Positions 54,619 to 63,879 of a stretch of 64,000 nucleotides of DNA are shown here, one piece after another (the stretch's first letter is position 1; every line of letters starts with the position of its first letter). The translations under genes were made by a program, and so were the position numbers. The notes below the pieces were generated by a model that saw only the letters and a program-made list of their open reading frames with translations, ran no database searches and had not been told where the DNA came from. The stretch is from the NCBI RefSeq assembly GCF_029338315.1, contig NZ_CP119794.1, positions 3,438,487 to 3,502,486 on the forward strand, written 5' to 3'. The stretch is from Haloarcula regularis (GTDB taxonomy: Archaea > Halobacteriota > Halobacteria > Halobacteriales > Haloarculaceae).

Positions 54619-55962
54619 ATGTCCGAGCGAGAGACGTGGGCGACGAGAGTTGGATTCATCCTCGCAGCGATCGGCAGCGCAGTCGGTCTCGGGAACCTCT
54701 GGCAGTTCCCGTTCAAGACCGCGACCAACGGCGGGGCGGCCTTCGTCGTCTTCTACCTGGTGGCGGTGGTCCTCGTGGGCTTCCCGGCGATGCTGGCGGA
54801 GTTCGTGCTCGGCCGGCGGACCAACGTGAACGCCGTCGACGCGTTCGCCGAACTGGGCCACCGCCAGTGGCGCATCATCGGCGGCCTCGCGGTGTTCACC
54901 GGCTTCTGGATCCTGTCGTACTACAACGTCGTCGGCGGGTGGGTCATCCGCTACATCCTCGGGAGCGCGACGGGCGCGTACTTCGCCGACCCCGGCGGCT
55001 ACTTCGGGGCCGTCTCCTCGGGCCCGGAGGCCGTCCTGGCCCAGGCGGCCTTCCTCGCTATCGCCGTCGGTATCGTCGCGCTGGGCATCGAAAACGGCAT
55101 CGAGAAGGCGACGAAGGTGATGGTCCCCAGCATCGTCGTGCTGATGGTGGCGCTCGCGGCGTGGGTCGCCACGCTGCCCGGGGCCGCCGAGGGCTACGCC
55201 TTCTTCCTCTCGCCGGACCTCGACGTGATGGTTGCCAACGCCGGGAGCATCATCCCCTTCGCGGTCGGGCAGGCTTTTTTCACCCTCTCGCTGGGGATGG
55301 CCATCATGATAACCTACTCCTCGTACGTCGGTAGCGACGACAACCTCGTCTTCGACGGCGGCATGGTCGTCGTCACGAACACGCTCGTCGGCGTCCTCGC
55401 CGGCCTGGTCGTCTTCCCCATCCTGCTGACCATCGGCGCCGAGATCACCACCGAGAGCGGCGGCGCGGGGGCGCTGTTCGTCGCGACGGCGGCCGGGTTC
55501 AGTTCGGTCCCCTTCGGCCGCGTCTTCGGCGTCGTCTTCTTCGGCGTCGTCCTCATCGCGGCACTGTCCTCTGCCATCAGCCTGCTCGAGGTGACCGTCG
55601 CCTACGCGAACGACAACTTCGGGATTCCGCGGCCCTACCTCGCGTCCGCTGTCGGCATCGTGTTGTTCCTGCTCGGGCTCCCCTCGGCGTGGGACACCGG
55701 GTGGCTGACGTGGTTCGACAACGTCGCCTACCAGCTCTTCCTGCCCGTCTCCGTGCTCGCCCTGGTCGTCTTCGTCGGCTGGGTCGTCGGCCGCGACGCC
55801 GTCGACGAGCTCCGGCAGGGGAGTGAGGGGCTCGGTCCCGTCGGTCCCGTGTGGCTCTGGACGCTGCGGCTGGTCGTGGTCGTGGCCATCGTCGGCACGC
55901 TCGGGCTCGGAATCAACGAGCTGTTCCTCGTCGAGGATGCCGCCTTCTTCACGCCCTTCTGA
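54619..55962 (+). CDS. Sodium-dependent neurotransmitter-symporter family transporter 1
   Basis: A 447-residue, 11-12-helix Na+-coupled symporter (NSS/SNF, LeuT fold), importing amino acids or related solutes. The signature is GFILAAIGSAVGLGNLWQFP (about 12-31), followed by TNGGAAFVVFYLVAVVLVGF and PSAWDTGWLTWFDN near the end. Followed 52 nt later by a paralogue. Substrate not predictable. Confidence 0.93.
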   Translation: MSERETWATRVGFILAAIGSAVGLGNLWQFPFKTATNGGAAFVVFYLVAVVLVGFPAMLAEFVLGRRTNVNAVDAFAELGHRQWRIIGGLAVFTGFWILSYYNVVGGWVIRYILGSATGAYFADPGGYFGAVSSGPEAVLAQAAFLAIAVGIVALGIENGIEKATKVMVPSIVVLMVALAAWVATLPGAAEGYAFFLSPDLDVMVANAGSIIPFAVGQAFFTLSLGMAIMITYSSYVGSDDNLVFDGGMVVVTNTLVGVLAGLVVFPILLTIGAEITTESGGAGALFVATAAGFSSVPFGRVFGVVFFGVVLIAALSSAISLLEVTVAYANDNFGIPRPYLASAVGIVLFLLGLPSAWDTGWLTWFDNVAYQLFLPVSVLALVVFVGWVVGRDAVDELRQGSEGLGPVGPVWLWTLRLVVVVAIVGTLGLGINELFLVEDAAFFTPF

Positions 55963-56014
55963 CCAATCTGGGCCGCTCTCGACACGTTTACCGGCCTGCG
56001 AGGACCCTGCAACG

Positions 56015-57415
56015 ATGACGAGAGCCACCTGGCGGACCCGACTCGGGTTCCTGCTCGCCGCCGTCGGGAGCGCCGTCGGCCTCGGGAACATCTGGCGGTT
56101 CCCCTGGCTGACCGCGACCAACGGCGGCGCAGCGTTCCTGTTGCTGTACGTCCTCGTAATCGTCCTCGTCGGCGTCCCCGGACTGCTCGGCGAGATGGTC
56201 ATCGGCCGGCGCTCGCGCCGGAACCCCGTCGGCGCGTTCGGGGCGCTTGGCGGCCCACGCTGGCGCGCCCTCGGCGGCGTGGCGTTGCTCGCTTCCGTCG
56301 TGGTCATCTCGTTTTACTCGGTCGTCGGCGGGTGGATTCTGCGCTACACCGTCGCGAGCGCGACGGGCGCGTACTTCGCGGCCCCCGCCGAGTTCTTCGC
56401 CGCCATCGACTTCGGCGTCGGCGCGGTCGCCTTCCACGCCCTCTTCTTGCTGGCGACGGTGGCCGTCGTCTACGCCGGCGTCGACCGCGGCATCGAACTG
56501 GCAACGACGGTGATGGTCCCCGGCATCGTCGTCCTCTTTGGCGCGCTGGCCGTCTGGGCGGCGACGCTCCCCGGGAGTTCGGGCGGCTACGCCTTCTTCC
56601 TCTCGCTGGACGTGGCTTACCTCCGGGCGAACTTCGTCGACGTGCTCGTCGCCGCGGCCGGCCAGGCCCTGTTCACGCTCTCGGTCGGCGCTGGTGCGAT
56701 GCTCACCTACGCCTCTTACGTCGACGAAGACCGGTCGCTGGCGGCAGACGGCACCGTCATCGCGGTCCTGAACACCGGCATCGGCGTGCTTGCGGGGCTG
56801 GTCATCTTCCCGCTGCTGTTCTCGCTGGGCGTCTCGCCCGGCGAGGGCGGCCCCGGCGCGCTGTTTGTCAGCCTCGCGGGCGCGTTCGCCGACCTCCCCT
56901 ACAGCCGGCTCGTCGGCGTCGTCTTCTTCGGTGTCGTCCTGCTGGCGGCGCTGTCCTCGGCCATCAGCATCCTCGAGGTACTGGTGGCGTATCTCGTCGA
57001 CGAACACGACGTCCCTCGCTCGCAGGCGACCCTCGGCATGGGCGCGCTCTTCCTGGGCACCGGGACCGCCGCCGCGCTGTCGCCGTCGCTGTTCACCCTG
57101 CTCGCGGACACCATCGCCAACCTCGCGCTGACGGCCGGTCTGCTTGGCTTCCTGCTGTTCGACGGCTGGGTGCTCGGCCGGCTGGCCGTAGAGGAGTACG
57201 AGAAGGGCGCCGGCCCCCTCGCCCGCATGGCCGGGCTCCCGTGGTACTACGCCGTCGCCGTCGCCCTCCCGCTGTTTCTCGCGTTCACGCTCGTCTCGGG
57301 CCTCGCCGGCGTCGTCGGCGTCACGGTCAGTCCCCCGCAGGCGGTGGCCGTCGCCGTCGTCGGCGTGCTCGGGGCCATCACCGTCCTCCGGACTCGCACC
57401 GGGACGGCGGCCTGA
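56015..57415 (+). CDS. Sodium-dependent neurotransmitter-symporter family transporter 2
   Basis: A 466-residue paralogue of the previous gene starting at ATG 56015 (MTRATWRTRLGFLLAAVGSA), with VGLGNIWRFPW and TNGGAAFLLLYVLVIVLVGV. Helix order and lengths agree, with a longer C-terminus. The pair arose by tandem duplication; divergence in the substrate-contacting first helix (LWQFPF versus IWRFPW) suggests different substrates or subunits. Confidence 0.92.
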   Translation: MTRATWRTRLGFLLAAVGSAVGLGNIWRFPWLTATNGGAAFLLLYVLVIVLVGVPGLLGEMVIGRRSRRNPVGAFGALGGPRWRALGGVALLASVVVISFYSVVGGWILRYTVASATGAYFAAPAEFFAAIDFGVGAVAFHALFLLATVAVVYAGVDRGIELATTVMVPGIVVLFGALAVWAATLPGSSGGYAFFLSLDVAYLRANFVDVLVAAAGQALFTLSVGAGAMLTYASYVDEDRSLAADGTVIAVLNTGIGVLAGLVIFPLLFSLGVSPGEGGPGALFVSLAGAFADLPYSRLVGVVFFGVVLLAALSSAISILEVLVAYLVDEHDVPRSQATLGMGALFLGTGTAAALSPSLFTLLADTIANLALTAGLLGFLLFDGWVLGRLAVEEYEKGAGPLARMAGLPWYYAVAVALPLFLAFTLVSGLAGVVGVTVSPPQAVAVAVVGVLGAITVLRTRTGTAA

Positions 57416-57466
57416 CGCCGGACCGGATGGAAACCCGGAAAGGCGTCGGGTCCGTCCGGACGGACG

Positions 57467-58375
57467 ATGCACCAGGGCACCATCGATCTCGCGGGGCTCG
57501 CGGGCGACTTCGACCTCCAGTCGACCGTCGAGAGCGGCCAGTCGTACCTCTGGGACCGCGAGGACGACCGGATGTACGACCGGGACGGCGAGACGGGGAG
57601 CGACGCCTGGTACTGGACGACCGCTCGCGTCGACGGTGCCCCCGAAGTCGTCCGTGCGCGCCAGACTGACGGGCGACTCGAGTGGGACGCCTCCTTCGAC
57701 GCCGAATCGCACCTGCGAGCCCGCCTGGGCCTGGACGACGATCTGCCGGCCATCCGCGAGACGGCCCCGCCCGACGCCGTCGTCGAGGAAGCCTACGACG
57801 CCTACTGGGGGATGCGCATCGTGCGCGACCCCGCGTTCCCGACGCTTATCTCGTTCATCTGCTCGGCCCAGATGCGGGTCGCCCGCATCCACGGGATGCA
57901 ACAGGCGCTGCGCCGCGAGTTCGGCGAGCCGGTTGCGTTCGACGGCCGGCAGTACCGCGCCTACCCGACGCCCGAGTCGCTGGCCGCCGCCAGCGAGGCC
58001 GACCTGCGCGAGTTGAACCTCGGCTACCGTGCGCCCTACGTCAAGCGGTCGGCCGAGATGGTCGCCGACGGCGAAGCCGACCCCGAGGACGCCAGCGGCC
58101 TCGACTACGAGGACGCCCGCGCGGCGCTGACCGAGTTCGTCGGCGTCGGCGACAAGGTGGCCGACTGCATCCTGCTGTTCTCGCTTGGCTACCTCGAAGC
58201 CGTCCCCCTCGATACGTGGATCCGCACCACCATCGCGGAGTACTATCCCGAGTGCGACCGGGGGAACTACGCCGACACCTCCCGGGCCATCCGCGAAGCC
58301 CTTGGCGGCGCGTACGCCGGCTACACGCAGACGTACCTCTTTCACTACCTCCGCTCGGGCGGCCGGGACCACTAG
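57467..58375 (+). CDS. ogg: 8-oxoguanine DNA glycosylase (OGG type)
   Basis: A 302-residue helix-hairpin-helix glycosylase/lyase removing oxidised guanine. N-terminal OGG fold with SGQSYLWDRED and ISFICSAQMRVARIHGMQQA; HhH and catalytic site EFVGVGDKVADCILLFSLGY where the Lys of GDKVADC is the Schiff-base nucleophile, and VPLDTWIRTTI with the essential Asp. It matches eukaryal OGG1 more than archaeal AGOG. Confidence 0.88.
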   Translation: MHQGTIDLAGLAGDFDLQSTVESGQSYLWDREDDRMYDRDGETGSDAWYWTTARVDGAPEVVRARQTDGRLEWDASFDAESHLRARLGLDDDLPAIRETAPPDAVVEEAYDAYWGMRIVRDPAFPTLISFICSAQMRVARIHGMQQALRREFGEPVAFDGRQYRAYPTPESLAAASEADLRELNLGYRAPYVKRSAEMVADGEADPEDASGLDYEDARAALTEFVGVGDKVADCILLFSLGYLEAVPLDTWIRTTIAEYYPECDRGNYADTSRAIREALGGAYAGYTQTYLFHYLRSGGRDH

Positions 58376-58408
58376 GACCTAACTTCCGTCCCTCGCAACG
58401 TCGACCCT

Positions 58409-58684
58409 ATGGCACGCACGCGAGCGCACGTCTTGGTCTCCGGTCGGGTCCAGGGCGTCTACTTCCGGGCGACGACCCGCGAGGCGGCACAGGACCAGGG
58501 TATCGACGGCTGGGTGAAGAATCTGGAGGACGGTCGCGTCGAAGCGGTCTTCGAGGGCGACGAGGCCGACGTCGAGGCGATGGTCGAGTTCTGCCACGAG
58601 GGGAGCAACCGGGCGAACGTCACCGATGTCGAGGTGACCTACGAGGACCCCGACGGGCTCGAGGGGTTCGAGGTCCGCTGGTAG
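58409..58684 (+). CDS. acyP: Acylphosphatase
   Basis: Hydrolyses acyl phosphates. The 91-residue alpha/beta sandwich has the phosphate loop VSGRVQGVYFRATTREAA with catalytic Arg, and GWVKNLEDGRVEAVFEGDEA with catalytic Asn. Full length. Confidence 0.95.
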   Translation: MARTRAHVLVSGRVQGVYFRATTREAAQDQGIDGWVKNLEDGRVEAVFEGDEADVEAMVEFCHEGSNRANVTDVEVTYEDPDGLEGFEVRW

Positions 58685-58727
58685 GCCGTCCCCTATCGTT
58701 AGGGGGATGGCCGGCCAACCCCCGCCC

Positions 58728-60161
58728 ATGCTCACTGGCTCAGCGATGGGCGTCGTCGACGAGAACGCGGCGGCGCTGGGCGTGCCGCGCAAGCAGTTGA
58801 TGGAGTCTTCCGGGAACGCCGTCGCGGGGGCGGTTCGCGACCTCGCCGACCCCGGTGATTCGGTCACCGTCGTCGCCGGCCGGGGGAACAACGGCGGCGA
58901 CGCGCTCGTGGCGGCCCGCTTTCTCGACGACTTCGACCTCCGGGTGCTCCTGCTCGGTCGCCCCGAGACCATCACGACCGACATCTCGCGGGAGAACTGG
59001 GAGGCGCTGCAGCGCGCCGAGTACCCCACCGAACAGGTCCGCGACGCCTCGGCGTTCGATCTCCGGAGTCCCGACCTCGTCGTCGACGCGATGCTCGGAA
59101 CGGGTATCAGGGGGGCGCTGCGCGAACCGGCCGCCACGGCGGCGGCCGCGATGAACGCCGGCGACGCGACGGTCCTCTCGGTGGACGTCCCTTCGGGTCT
59201 TGACGCCGAGGACGGCACGCTGGCCGAGAACGCCGTCGCCCCCGACCACGTCGTTACCTTCCACGACACCAAGCCCGGCCTCCCGGACCTCGACGCGGGC
59301 GTGACCGTCGCGGACATCGGCATCCCCGACGCCGCCGAACTGTTCGTCGAGCGCGGCGACCTCCAGCGACTCGTGCGCGACCCGGCCAGTCACAAGGGCG
59401 ACAACGGCGAGGTGCTGGTCGTCGGCGGCGGACCTTACACCGGCGCGCCGGCTCTTTCCGCCCAGGCCGCACTCCGTGCCGGCGCCGACCTGGTGCGCGT
59501 GGCTTGCCCGTCGGCCGTCGCGCGCGAACTCCAGAGCTACAGCGAGAACCTCATCGTCCGGCCCTACGACGGCGAGCGACTCGAACCCGCTCACGTCGAC
59601 CGGGTCGCTTCCCTCGCGGCCGAGCACGACACGCTCGTCCTCGGACCGGGCCTGGGCGACGCCGACGCGACGATGGACGCCGTCCGGGCCCTCCTCTCGC
59701 GGTTCGACGGCACCGCGGTCGTCGACGCCGACGCGCTCGCGGTCGTTCCGGAGGTCGAGACCGACGCGACCCTGATCTGTACTCCCCACCAGGGCGAACT
59801 CGTCGGGATGGGTGGCGAGACGAGCGACGACTGGCGCGAGCGGGCCGACTTCGTCGAGTCCTTCGCCGCCGACCTCGGCCAGACGCTGCTGGTGAAGGGC
59901 CGCTACGACGTTATCTCGGACGGCGAGGTGACCCGCGTCGGCCGGACGGGCAACGCGGGGATGACCGTCGGCGGGACCGGCGACGTCCTCGCGGGCGCGA
60001 CCGGCGCGCTCGCGTGCACGCAGGAGACCCGACACGCGGCCGCCATCGCGGCCTACGCGACGGGTGCCGCCGGCGACCTGGTGGTCGAGGACCGCGGATT
60101 CGGCCTCGTGGCGACGGACCTGCTGGACGCGATTCCGACGGTGCTCTGGGGAGACCAGTAG
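58728..60161 (+). CDS. nnr: Bifunctional NAD(P)HX epimerase / dehydratase
   Basis: Repairs damaged NAD(P)H hydrates. N-terminal YjeF_N epimerase: KQLMESSGNAVAGAV and VVAGRGNNGGDALVAARFL, DAMLGTGIRGALREP. C-terminal YjeF_C dehydratase (from about 210): SHKGDNGEVLVVGGGPYTGA, LVLGPGLGDADATM, VVDADALAV and GNAGMTVGGTGDVLAGATGA. ATG 58728 (MLTGSAMGVVDENA) matches the family start; an ATG 21 nt earlier is possible. CCCCTA/TAGGGG at 58690-58705 forms a small inverted repeat upstream. Confidence 0.94.
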   Translation: MLTGSAMGVVDENAAALGVPRKQLMESSGNAVAGAVRDLADPGDSVTVVAGRGNNGGDALVAARFLDDFDLRVLLLGRPETITTDISRENWEALQRAEYPTEQVRDASAFDLRSPDLVVDAMLGTGIRGALREPAATAAAAMNAGDATVLSVDVPSGLDAEDGTLAENAVAPDHVVTFHDTKPGLPDLDAGVTVADIGIPDAAELFVERGDLQRLVRDPASHKGDNGEVLVVGGGPYTGAPALSAQAALRAGADLVRVACPSAVARELQSYSENLIVRPYDGERLEPAHVDRVASLAAEHDTLVLGPGLGDADATMDAVRALLSRFDGTAVVDADALAVVPEVETDATLICTPHQGELVGMGGETSDDWRERADFVESFAADLGQTLLVKGRYDVISDGEVTRVGRTGNAGMTVGGTGDVLAGATGALACTQETRHAAAIAAYATGAAGDLVVEDRGFGLVATDLLDAIPTVLWGDQ

Positions 60162-60173
60162 GCGCGACCACGC

Positions 60174-61484
60174 TCAGGCCGACGCGCCGACGAGGTCGCC
60201 CGCCTTCGCGCGCGAGCGCTCGACGATCGCCGGGCGGGCCTCGAACTCGATGACGACCTGATCGCCGTAGTCGACGGTCTCGACGTGAGCGTGGTCGTGG
60301 ATCCACGAGACGAGGCTCATGGTGTCGTCGGTCATCGGCAGGACGAGGCGTTCGCGCTCGTAGTCGGGCAGCTCGGCGTCGATGCGCTGTGCGAGGGCCT
60401 CGACGTTGAGCCCCTCCTGTGCGCTGACGGCGACGGGGTTCGGGGCCAGCGCCGAGAGGGCCTCTTTCTTCCGGCGGACCTCCTCGTCGTCGACCGTATC
60501 CGTCTTGTTCAGGACGGTGACGATGGGCGCCTCGTTGCGCTCGTAGAGCGTGTCGTGGCTGGTCACCAGCTTCTCGCGTATCTCCTCGACGGACTCGGAG
60601 ACGTCGACGACCAGCAAGACGAGGTCGGCCCGATAGACCGAGTCCAGCGTCGACTTGAACGACTCGACCAGCCAGTGGGGCAGGTCCTGGATGAACCCGA
60701 CGGTGTCGGTGACCAGCACCTCGCGCTTGCCGACCTCCGCGCGGCGGGTCGTCGTCCCCAGCGTGGTAAAGAGACGGTCCTCGCTCTCGGCGGTCGTGTC
60801 GAGGTCCGGGTGGAGGTCCTCGTTCTCGTCGACCTCGAGGTCGGCCGCGAGGCGGCGCAACAGTGTCGACTTGCCGGCGTTGGTGTAGCCCGCCAGCGCG
60901 ACCAGGTCGAACCCCGACTCGCGGCGCTGCTCGCGGCGGTGTTGCTCGGTGTCCTCGATGGAGGCGAGCTCGTCGCGGATGTTCGAGATCTGCTTTTTGA
61001 TGTCCTCTTCGCGGCTCTCGTCGTACTCGCCCAGCCCCATGAACCCGGGGCGCTCGTCGCGCTTGGCGAGGCTGGCTTTGGCCTCCGCGCGCGGGAGTTC
61101 GTAGCGCAGCTCGGCGAGTTCGACCTGGAGCTGGGCCTTCCGCGTGCGGGCCCGTTGCCCGAATATCTCGAGGATGAGTCGGAACCGGTCGATGACGCGG
61201 ACGCCGCTCATCAGCTCGTTGCCGATGTTGTAGGTCTGGTAGGGGCCCAGCTGGTTGTCGAAGATCACGACCGTCGCGTCCTCGCGGGCGACCGCGTTGG
61301 CAAGACGCGTCACCTTTCCCTCCCCGATGTGGTAGGCCGGGTCCTCGGTGCGCGTCTGGGTTATCTCCGCGACGACGTCGTAGCCCGCCGCGCGCGCGAG
61401 GTCACGTATCTCCCCGGTGTCTGCGGTGCCGCTGTCCACTCGCTTCGCGATGACCGCTCGTTCCGTGGTGTCTGTCGCCGTCAC
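60174..61484 (-). CDS. hflX: Ribosome-associated GTPase HflX
   Basis: A 436-residue GTPase binding the large subunit. The N-terminal HflX domain (VVIFDNQLGPYQTYNIGNEL; RVIDRFRLILEIFGQRARTR) leads to a coiled-coil linker and the G domain: G1 ALAGYTNAGKSTLLRRL (about 200), G3 VTDTVGFIQDLPHWLV, G4 NKTD. Between G1 and switch I lies an acidic insertion (EVDENEDLHPDLDTTAESED) that bacterial HflX lacks. Confidence 0.95.
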   Translation of the reverse strand: MTATDTTERAVIAKRVDSGTADTGEIRDLARAAGYDVVAEITQTRTEDPAYHIGEGKVTRLANAVAREDATVVIFDNQLGPYQTYNIGNELMSGVRVIDRFRLILEIFGQRARTRKAQLQVELAELRYELPRAEAKASLAKRDERPGFMGLGEYDESREEDIKKQISNIRDELASIEDTEQHRREQRRESGFDLVALAGYTNAGKSTLLRRLAADLEVDENEDLHPDLDTTAESEDRLFTTLGTTTRRAEVGKREVLVTDTVGFIQDLPHWLVESFKSTLDSVYRADLVLLVVDVSESVEEIREKLVTSHDTLYERNEAPIVTVLNKTDTVDDEEVRRKKEALSALAPNPVAVSAQEGLNVEALAQRIDAELPDYERERLVLPMTDDTMSLVSWIHDHAHVETVDYGDQVVIEFEARPAIVERSRAKAGDLVGASA

Positions 61485-61592
61485 TCGTCCCGAAGTACGG
61501 CGCCCGTTTATTTAATCTGCAGGGTGAGCGCGTCGTTCGCCTACACCGGGCCGCTCCGGAAACCGTTTTATCGTGGCACGGGAAGCGGTAGT

Positions 61593-61751
61593 ATGGACGA
61601 GTCGCCGCGCTACTGCCGGCGCTGTGGCGAGCGACTGGTGACCGGTCTCGTCGCCACGTCGCGCCGGCACTGCTGTCTCAACGCGACGCCCATCGTCGGG
61701 GCCTGTCCGGAACACGGGCCGGTCGGGCCTCACGACGCCGTCGAGCAGTGA
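61593..61751 (+). CDS. Small cysteine-rich protein (52 aa)
   Basis: ATG 61593 gives MDESPRYCRRCGERLVTGLV, then HCCLNATPIVGACPEHGP. The CxxC plus CC and C/H residues could bind zinc. TTTTATC at 61566-61572 is about 24-27 nt before the ATG, indicating a leaderless gene, which supports it. Family not recognised. Confidence 0.6.
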   Translation: MDESPRYCRRCGERLVTGLVATSRRHCCLNATPIVGACPEHGPVGPHDAVEQ

Positions 61752-62462
61752 CCTGACGTCGGTACCGACCGCGGACACACCGCTATTCGGCGTCGCGCTG
61801 TGGAATGAGTCGCAGGTGGTTACGCGGCAATGCTCGCGGCCGCGATGAACGACCAGCGGGTCCCGCTGGAGGTCTCGCTCTCTTTCGTCGCTGCCTTCGT
61901 CATGTTTCGGGGGTGTTTCCAGTTCATCACCACCACGTACTCCCTCTGCGCGTATAAAGTGTTCGATTTCTTATATATTGTCGTGGTTATTGATGAACAA
62001 CGAGGACCGTGAAAAATATGCTTTCAGGCGTATCGACGCGAAATCCCACGACGGAACCGATGTGTCAGGCGGGACGTATCTGGTAACTATCGAAGCTTCG
62101 ACCTTTCCTGGCACCCCGTCTCGGGCCGTTTCCATCGCTCGGCGCGCCCGATGCCTGTGGTCGAGACCGTTCCAGCCGCCCTCGCGCGCATGGCTGGGTG
62201 GGAGCTATCTGTCCTCGCTGGTCGCCTGCTGGTGTCCCGCCGAGTGACGGGCCCGAGTCCGGTGTCTCTCCCTCATGAGGTACACTTCGGCGCTGTTTTC
62301 AGTCCTGATACTCCAGGTCATCCCTCTTTTGTCCCCCAGTCCACGGAATCGGCACCCAATTCTCCGATTCGATATCTTGAACCCGCACGAACTGCGCGTC
62401 AAATCGTGGTAGTATGTGGCAAGATAGTACTATAACCCTCCGTCTGTTAGACGGTTGTATCC
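61752..62462. other. 710-base interval of lowered GC, no assignable gene
   Basis: Contains AT-rich elements (GCGTATAAAG near 61950; TTATATATTG at 61971-61980) and short frames, e.g. from ATG 61835 or 61994, that lack acidic bias and known motifs. CCTCATGAGG at 62271-62280 is a perfect palindrome. It may be decayed sequence or hold a small RNA. Confidence 0.4.
62428..62454 (+). promoter_or_regulatory. TATA box and overlapping inverted repeat before UPF0058
   Basis: TACTATAA (62428-62435) is followed by CCGTCT/AGACGG with a three-base spacer (62440-62454), ending 8 nt before the ATG. The repeat covers the expected transcription start, as an autoregulatory operator would. Confidence 0.55.
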
Positions 62463-62699
62463 ATGAGGAAGCAGGAGCTCATCCACCTTCACAGCCTGCT
62501 CGCACAGGTACAGAACCACTACGAAGCAGACACAGGTTCCGAGGTCGCCCAGGAGGAGTACACGGCGCTCGGCGTCAAGCCGACGTCCATCCACAAATCG
62601 AAGACTGACCACAAAGACGCCGTTTTCGCGCTCGCCGACGGCCTGACCGACGACATGCTGGAGCGTAGCGACGAACCGCTGACGCTCACCGCCGACTGA
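62463..62699 (+). CDS. UPF0058 family protein
   Basis: A 78-residue helical protein, MRKQELIHLHSLLAQVQNHY, GVKPTSIHKSKTDHKDAVFA. This euryarchaeal family has no known function. The family motif is conserved through the Lys/His segment. Confidence 0.9.
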   Translation: MRKQELIHLHSLLAQVQNHYEADTGSEVAQEEYTALGVKPTSIHKSKTDHKDAVFALADGLTDDMLERSDEPLTLTAD

Positions 62700-62829
62700 A
62701 CCGTTCTGTGCCGGTATCCGCTGTCCCACTTCCCCGCCAGCCACCGGTTTCTCGTCCGCCGGCGTCCTCACGTCCGGCCGCCCTGCCACTACGTTTAAAT
62801 ACACCCTTGCTGAACCCCAGGGTAGTCAG

Positions 62830-63060
62830 ATGCCGAAAATAGAGATCTCCGTACCGGAACACCTCGAGATGCAGATTTCACAGCTGGTAGAGCAGGGCGA
62901 GTTCCTCAACCGCGAGGACGCCTTCGAGAGCCTCCTCGCGACCGGACTCAAGGCCTACAAGGTGAGCGGCCCAAGCGAGGACAACGACGAACCGGGCTTC
63001 GAGGACGACCCGCTCGACGACAGCGGGATGATGGGCCACGACGACGAGTACGTCTTCTGA
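62830..63060 (+). CDS. Ribbon-helix-helix (CopG-like) small protein
   Basis: A 76-residue protein. MPKIEISVPEHLEMQISQLV followed by GEFLNREDAFESLLATGLKA is a ribbon-helix-helix DNA-binding fold; the last 25 residues are a very acidic tail. A TATA box TTTAAATA at 62794-62801 stands about 32 nt ahead. A transcription-factor role is likely; targets unknown. Confidence 0.8.
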   Translation: MPKIEISVPEHLEMQISQLVEQGEFLNREDAFESLLATGLKAYKVSGPSEDNDEPGFEDDPLDDSGMMGHDDEYVF

Positions 63061-63100
63061 GTGTGCCCGTGTGGTACGCGGTACCTCAACTCTCAGTCAA

Positions 63101-63107
63101 CTTATAC
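63101..63107 (+). promoter_or_regulatory. TATA box of the aIF-1A gene
   Basis: CTTATAC centred 26 nt before the GTG at 63130, which selects that GTG as a leaderless start. Confidence 0.6.
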
Positions 63108-63129
63108 GCCGTGGGGGCGTAGTTAACCC

Positions 63130-63426
63130 GTGAGCGAAGATACAGGGCGACGGAACCTCCGTATGCCTACAAACGACGAGCTGTTCGCGGTCGTAACTGA
63201 ACACCTGGGCGGGAACCACGTCCGAATCCGCTGTGAGGACGGCGAGACCCGTCTGGGCCGTATCCCGGGCCGGATGAAGTTCCGCACGTGGATTAACGAG
63301 GACGACATCGTCCTCGCCGAACCGTGGGACTGGCAAGACGAGAAAGCAAACATCGAGTGGCGCTACACCGGCCAGGACGCCGACCAGCTCCGTGCCGAGG
63401 GCCACGTCGACTCGCTGACCGCCTGA
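63130..63426 (+). CDS. eif1a: Translation initiation factor aIF-1A
   Basis: OB-fold initiation factor binding the 30S A site. The 98-residue product starts at a [23 protein letters not shown] precedes the OB core ([40 protein letters not shown]). The tail ends VDSLTA. An internal ATG (MPTNDEL) would drop the conserved N-terminal segment. Confidence 0.96.
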   Translation: MSEDTGRRNLRMPTNDELFAVVTEHLGGNHVRIRCEDGETRLGRIPGRMKFRTWINEDDIVLAEPWDWQDEKANIEWRYTGQDADQLRAEGHVDSLTA

Positions 63427-63460
63427 AGTTTATTTCTGCACCCCGTCTCGACGCGCCCGA

Positions 63461-63634
63461 GTGACGGCTCCCCTGAGTCGCTCGTACGCCGACTGTCGCC
63501 GCGCCACCGGCCGCGCCACACCGGCCCGACGCGACCGGCACTCGTTCGTCCGCGAGTCCCCCGGCTGCGACGTGTGCCGACTCGCACACTCAACGCCGTG
63601 CGCGCACGCGCTGGCGAGACCTGCCCGTGTGTGA
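63461..63634 (+). CDS. Possible small Cys-containing protein (57 aa)
   Basis: A GTG at 63461 opens 57 codons ending VTG-free at TGA 63632-63634: MTAPLSRSYADCRRATGRAT ... CDVCRLAHSTPCAHALA. GTTTATTTC (63428-63436) is about 29 nt ahead, as for a leaderless gene, and Cys36, Cys39, Cys47 and His49 could bind zinc. The arginine-rich, poorly acidic composition argues against it. Confidence 0.3.
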   Translation: MTAPLSRSYADCRRATGRATPARRDRHSFVRESPGCDVCRLAHSTPCAHALARPARV

Positions 63635-63794
63635 CGACGTAGCCCTCTATATCCCTGGGTACTCCGGGGGAGACTATTGTCCGTCTCCGGTCCCGCTGCT
63701 GGGTGGTCGGCGAACCGTGCGTCGGTGTATCAATCAGAAACCAAACCAGTTCTGCCGCCGACCCTCCGATGTCGTGCGGTTCGGTGTGTGACGG

Positions 63795-63806
63795 CGTGAC
63801 GTCACG
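63795..63806. promoter_or_regulatory. 12-bp perfect palindrome upstream of the terminal promoter
   Basis: CGTGACGTCACG, about 46-57 nt upstream of the strong TATA box at 63852. It is a possible regulator-binding site. Confidence 0.35.
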
Positions 63807-63851
63807 TACGGGCCATGTGGGGCCTGCACAGTGTGGGTCTGAGACGAGTCA

Positions 63852-63860
63852 TTTATATAT
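63852..63860 (+). promoter_or_regulatory. Strong TATA box near the window end
   Basis: TTTATATAT flanked by CA and ACCCC; the clearest box in the window. It predicts a transcription start at about 63880. Confidence 0.65.
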
Positions 63861-63879
63861 ACCCCTCTCCTCGGAAGAA

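Noticed and set aside
55988..58372. A 794-codon minus-strand frame
   Set aside because: Antisense to the second symporter and the DNA glycosylase; composition is Arg/Gly/Asp-rich with no motif.
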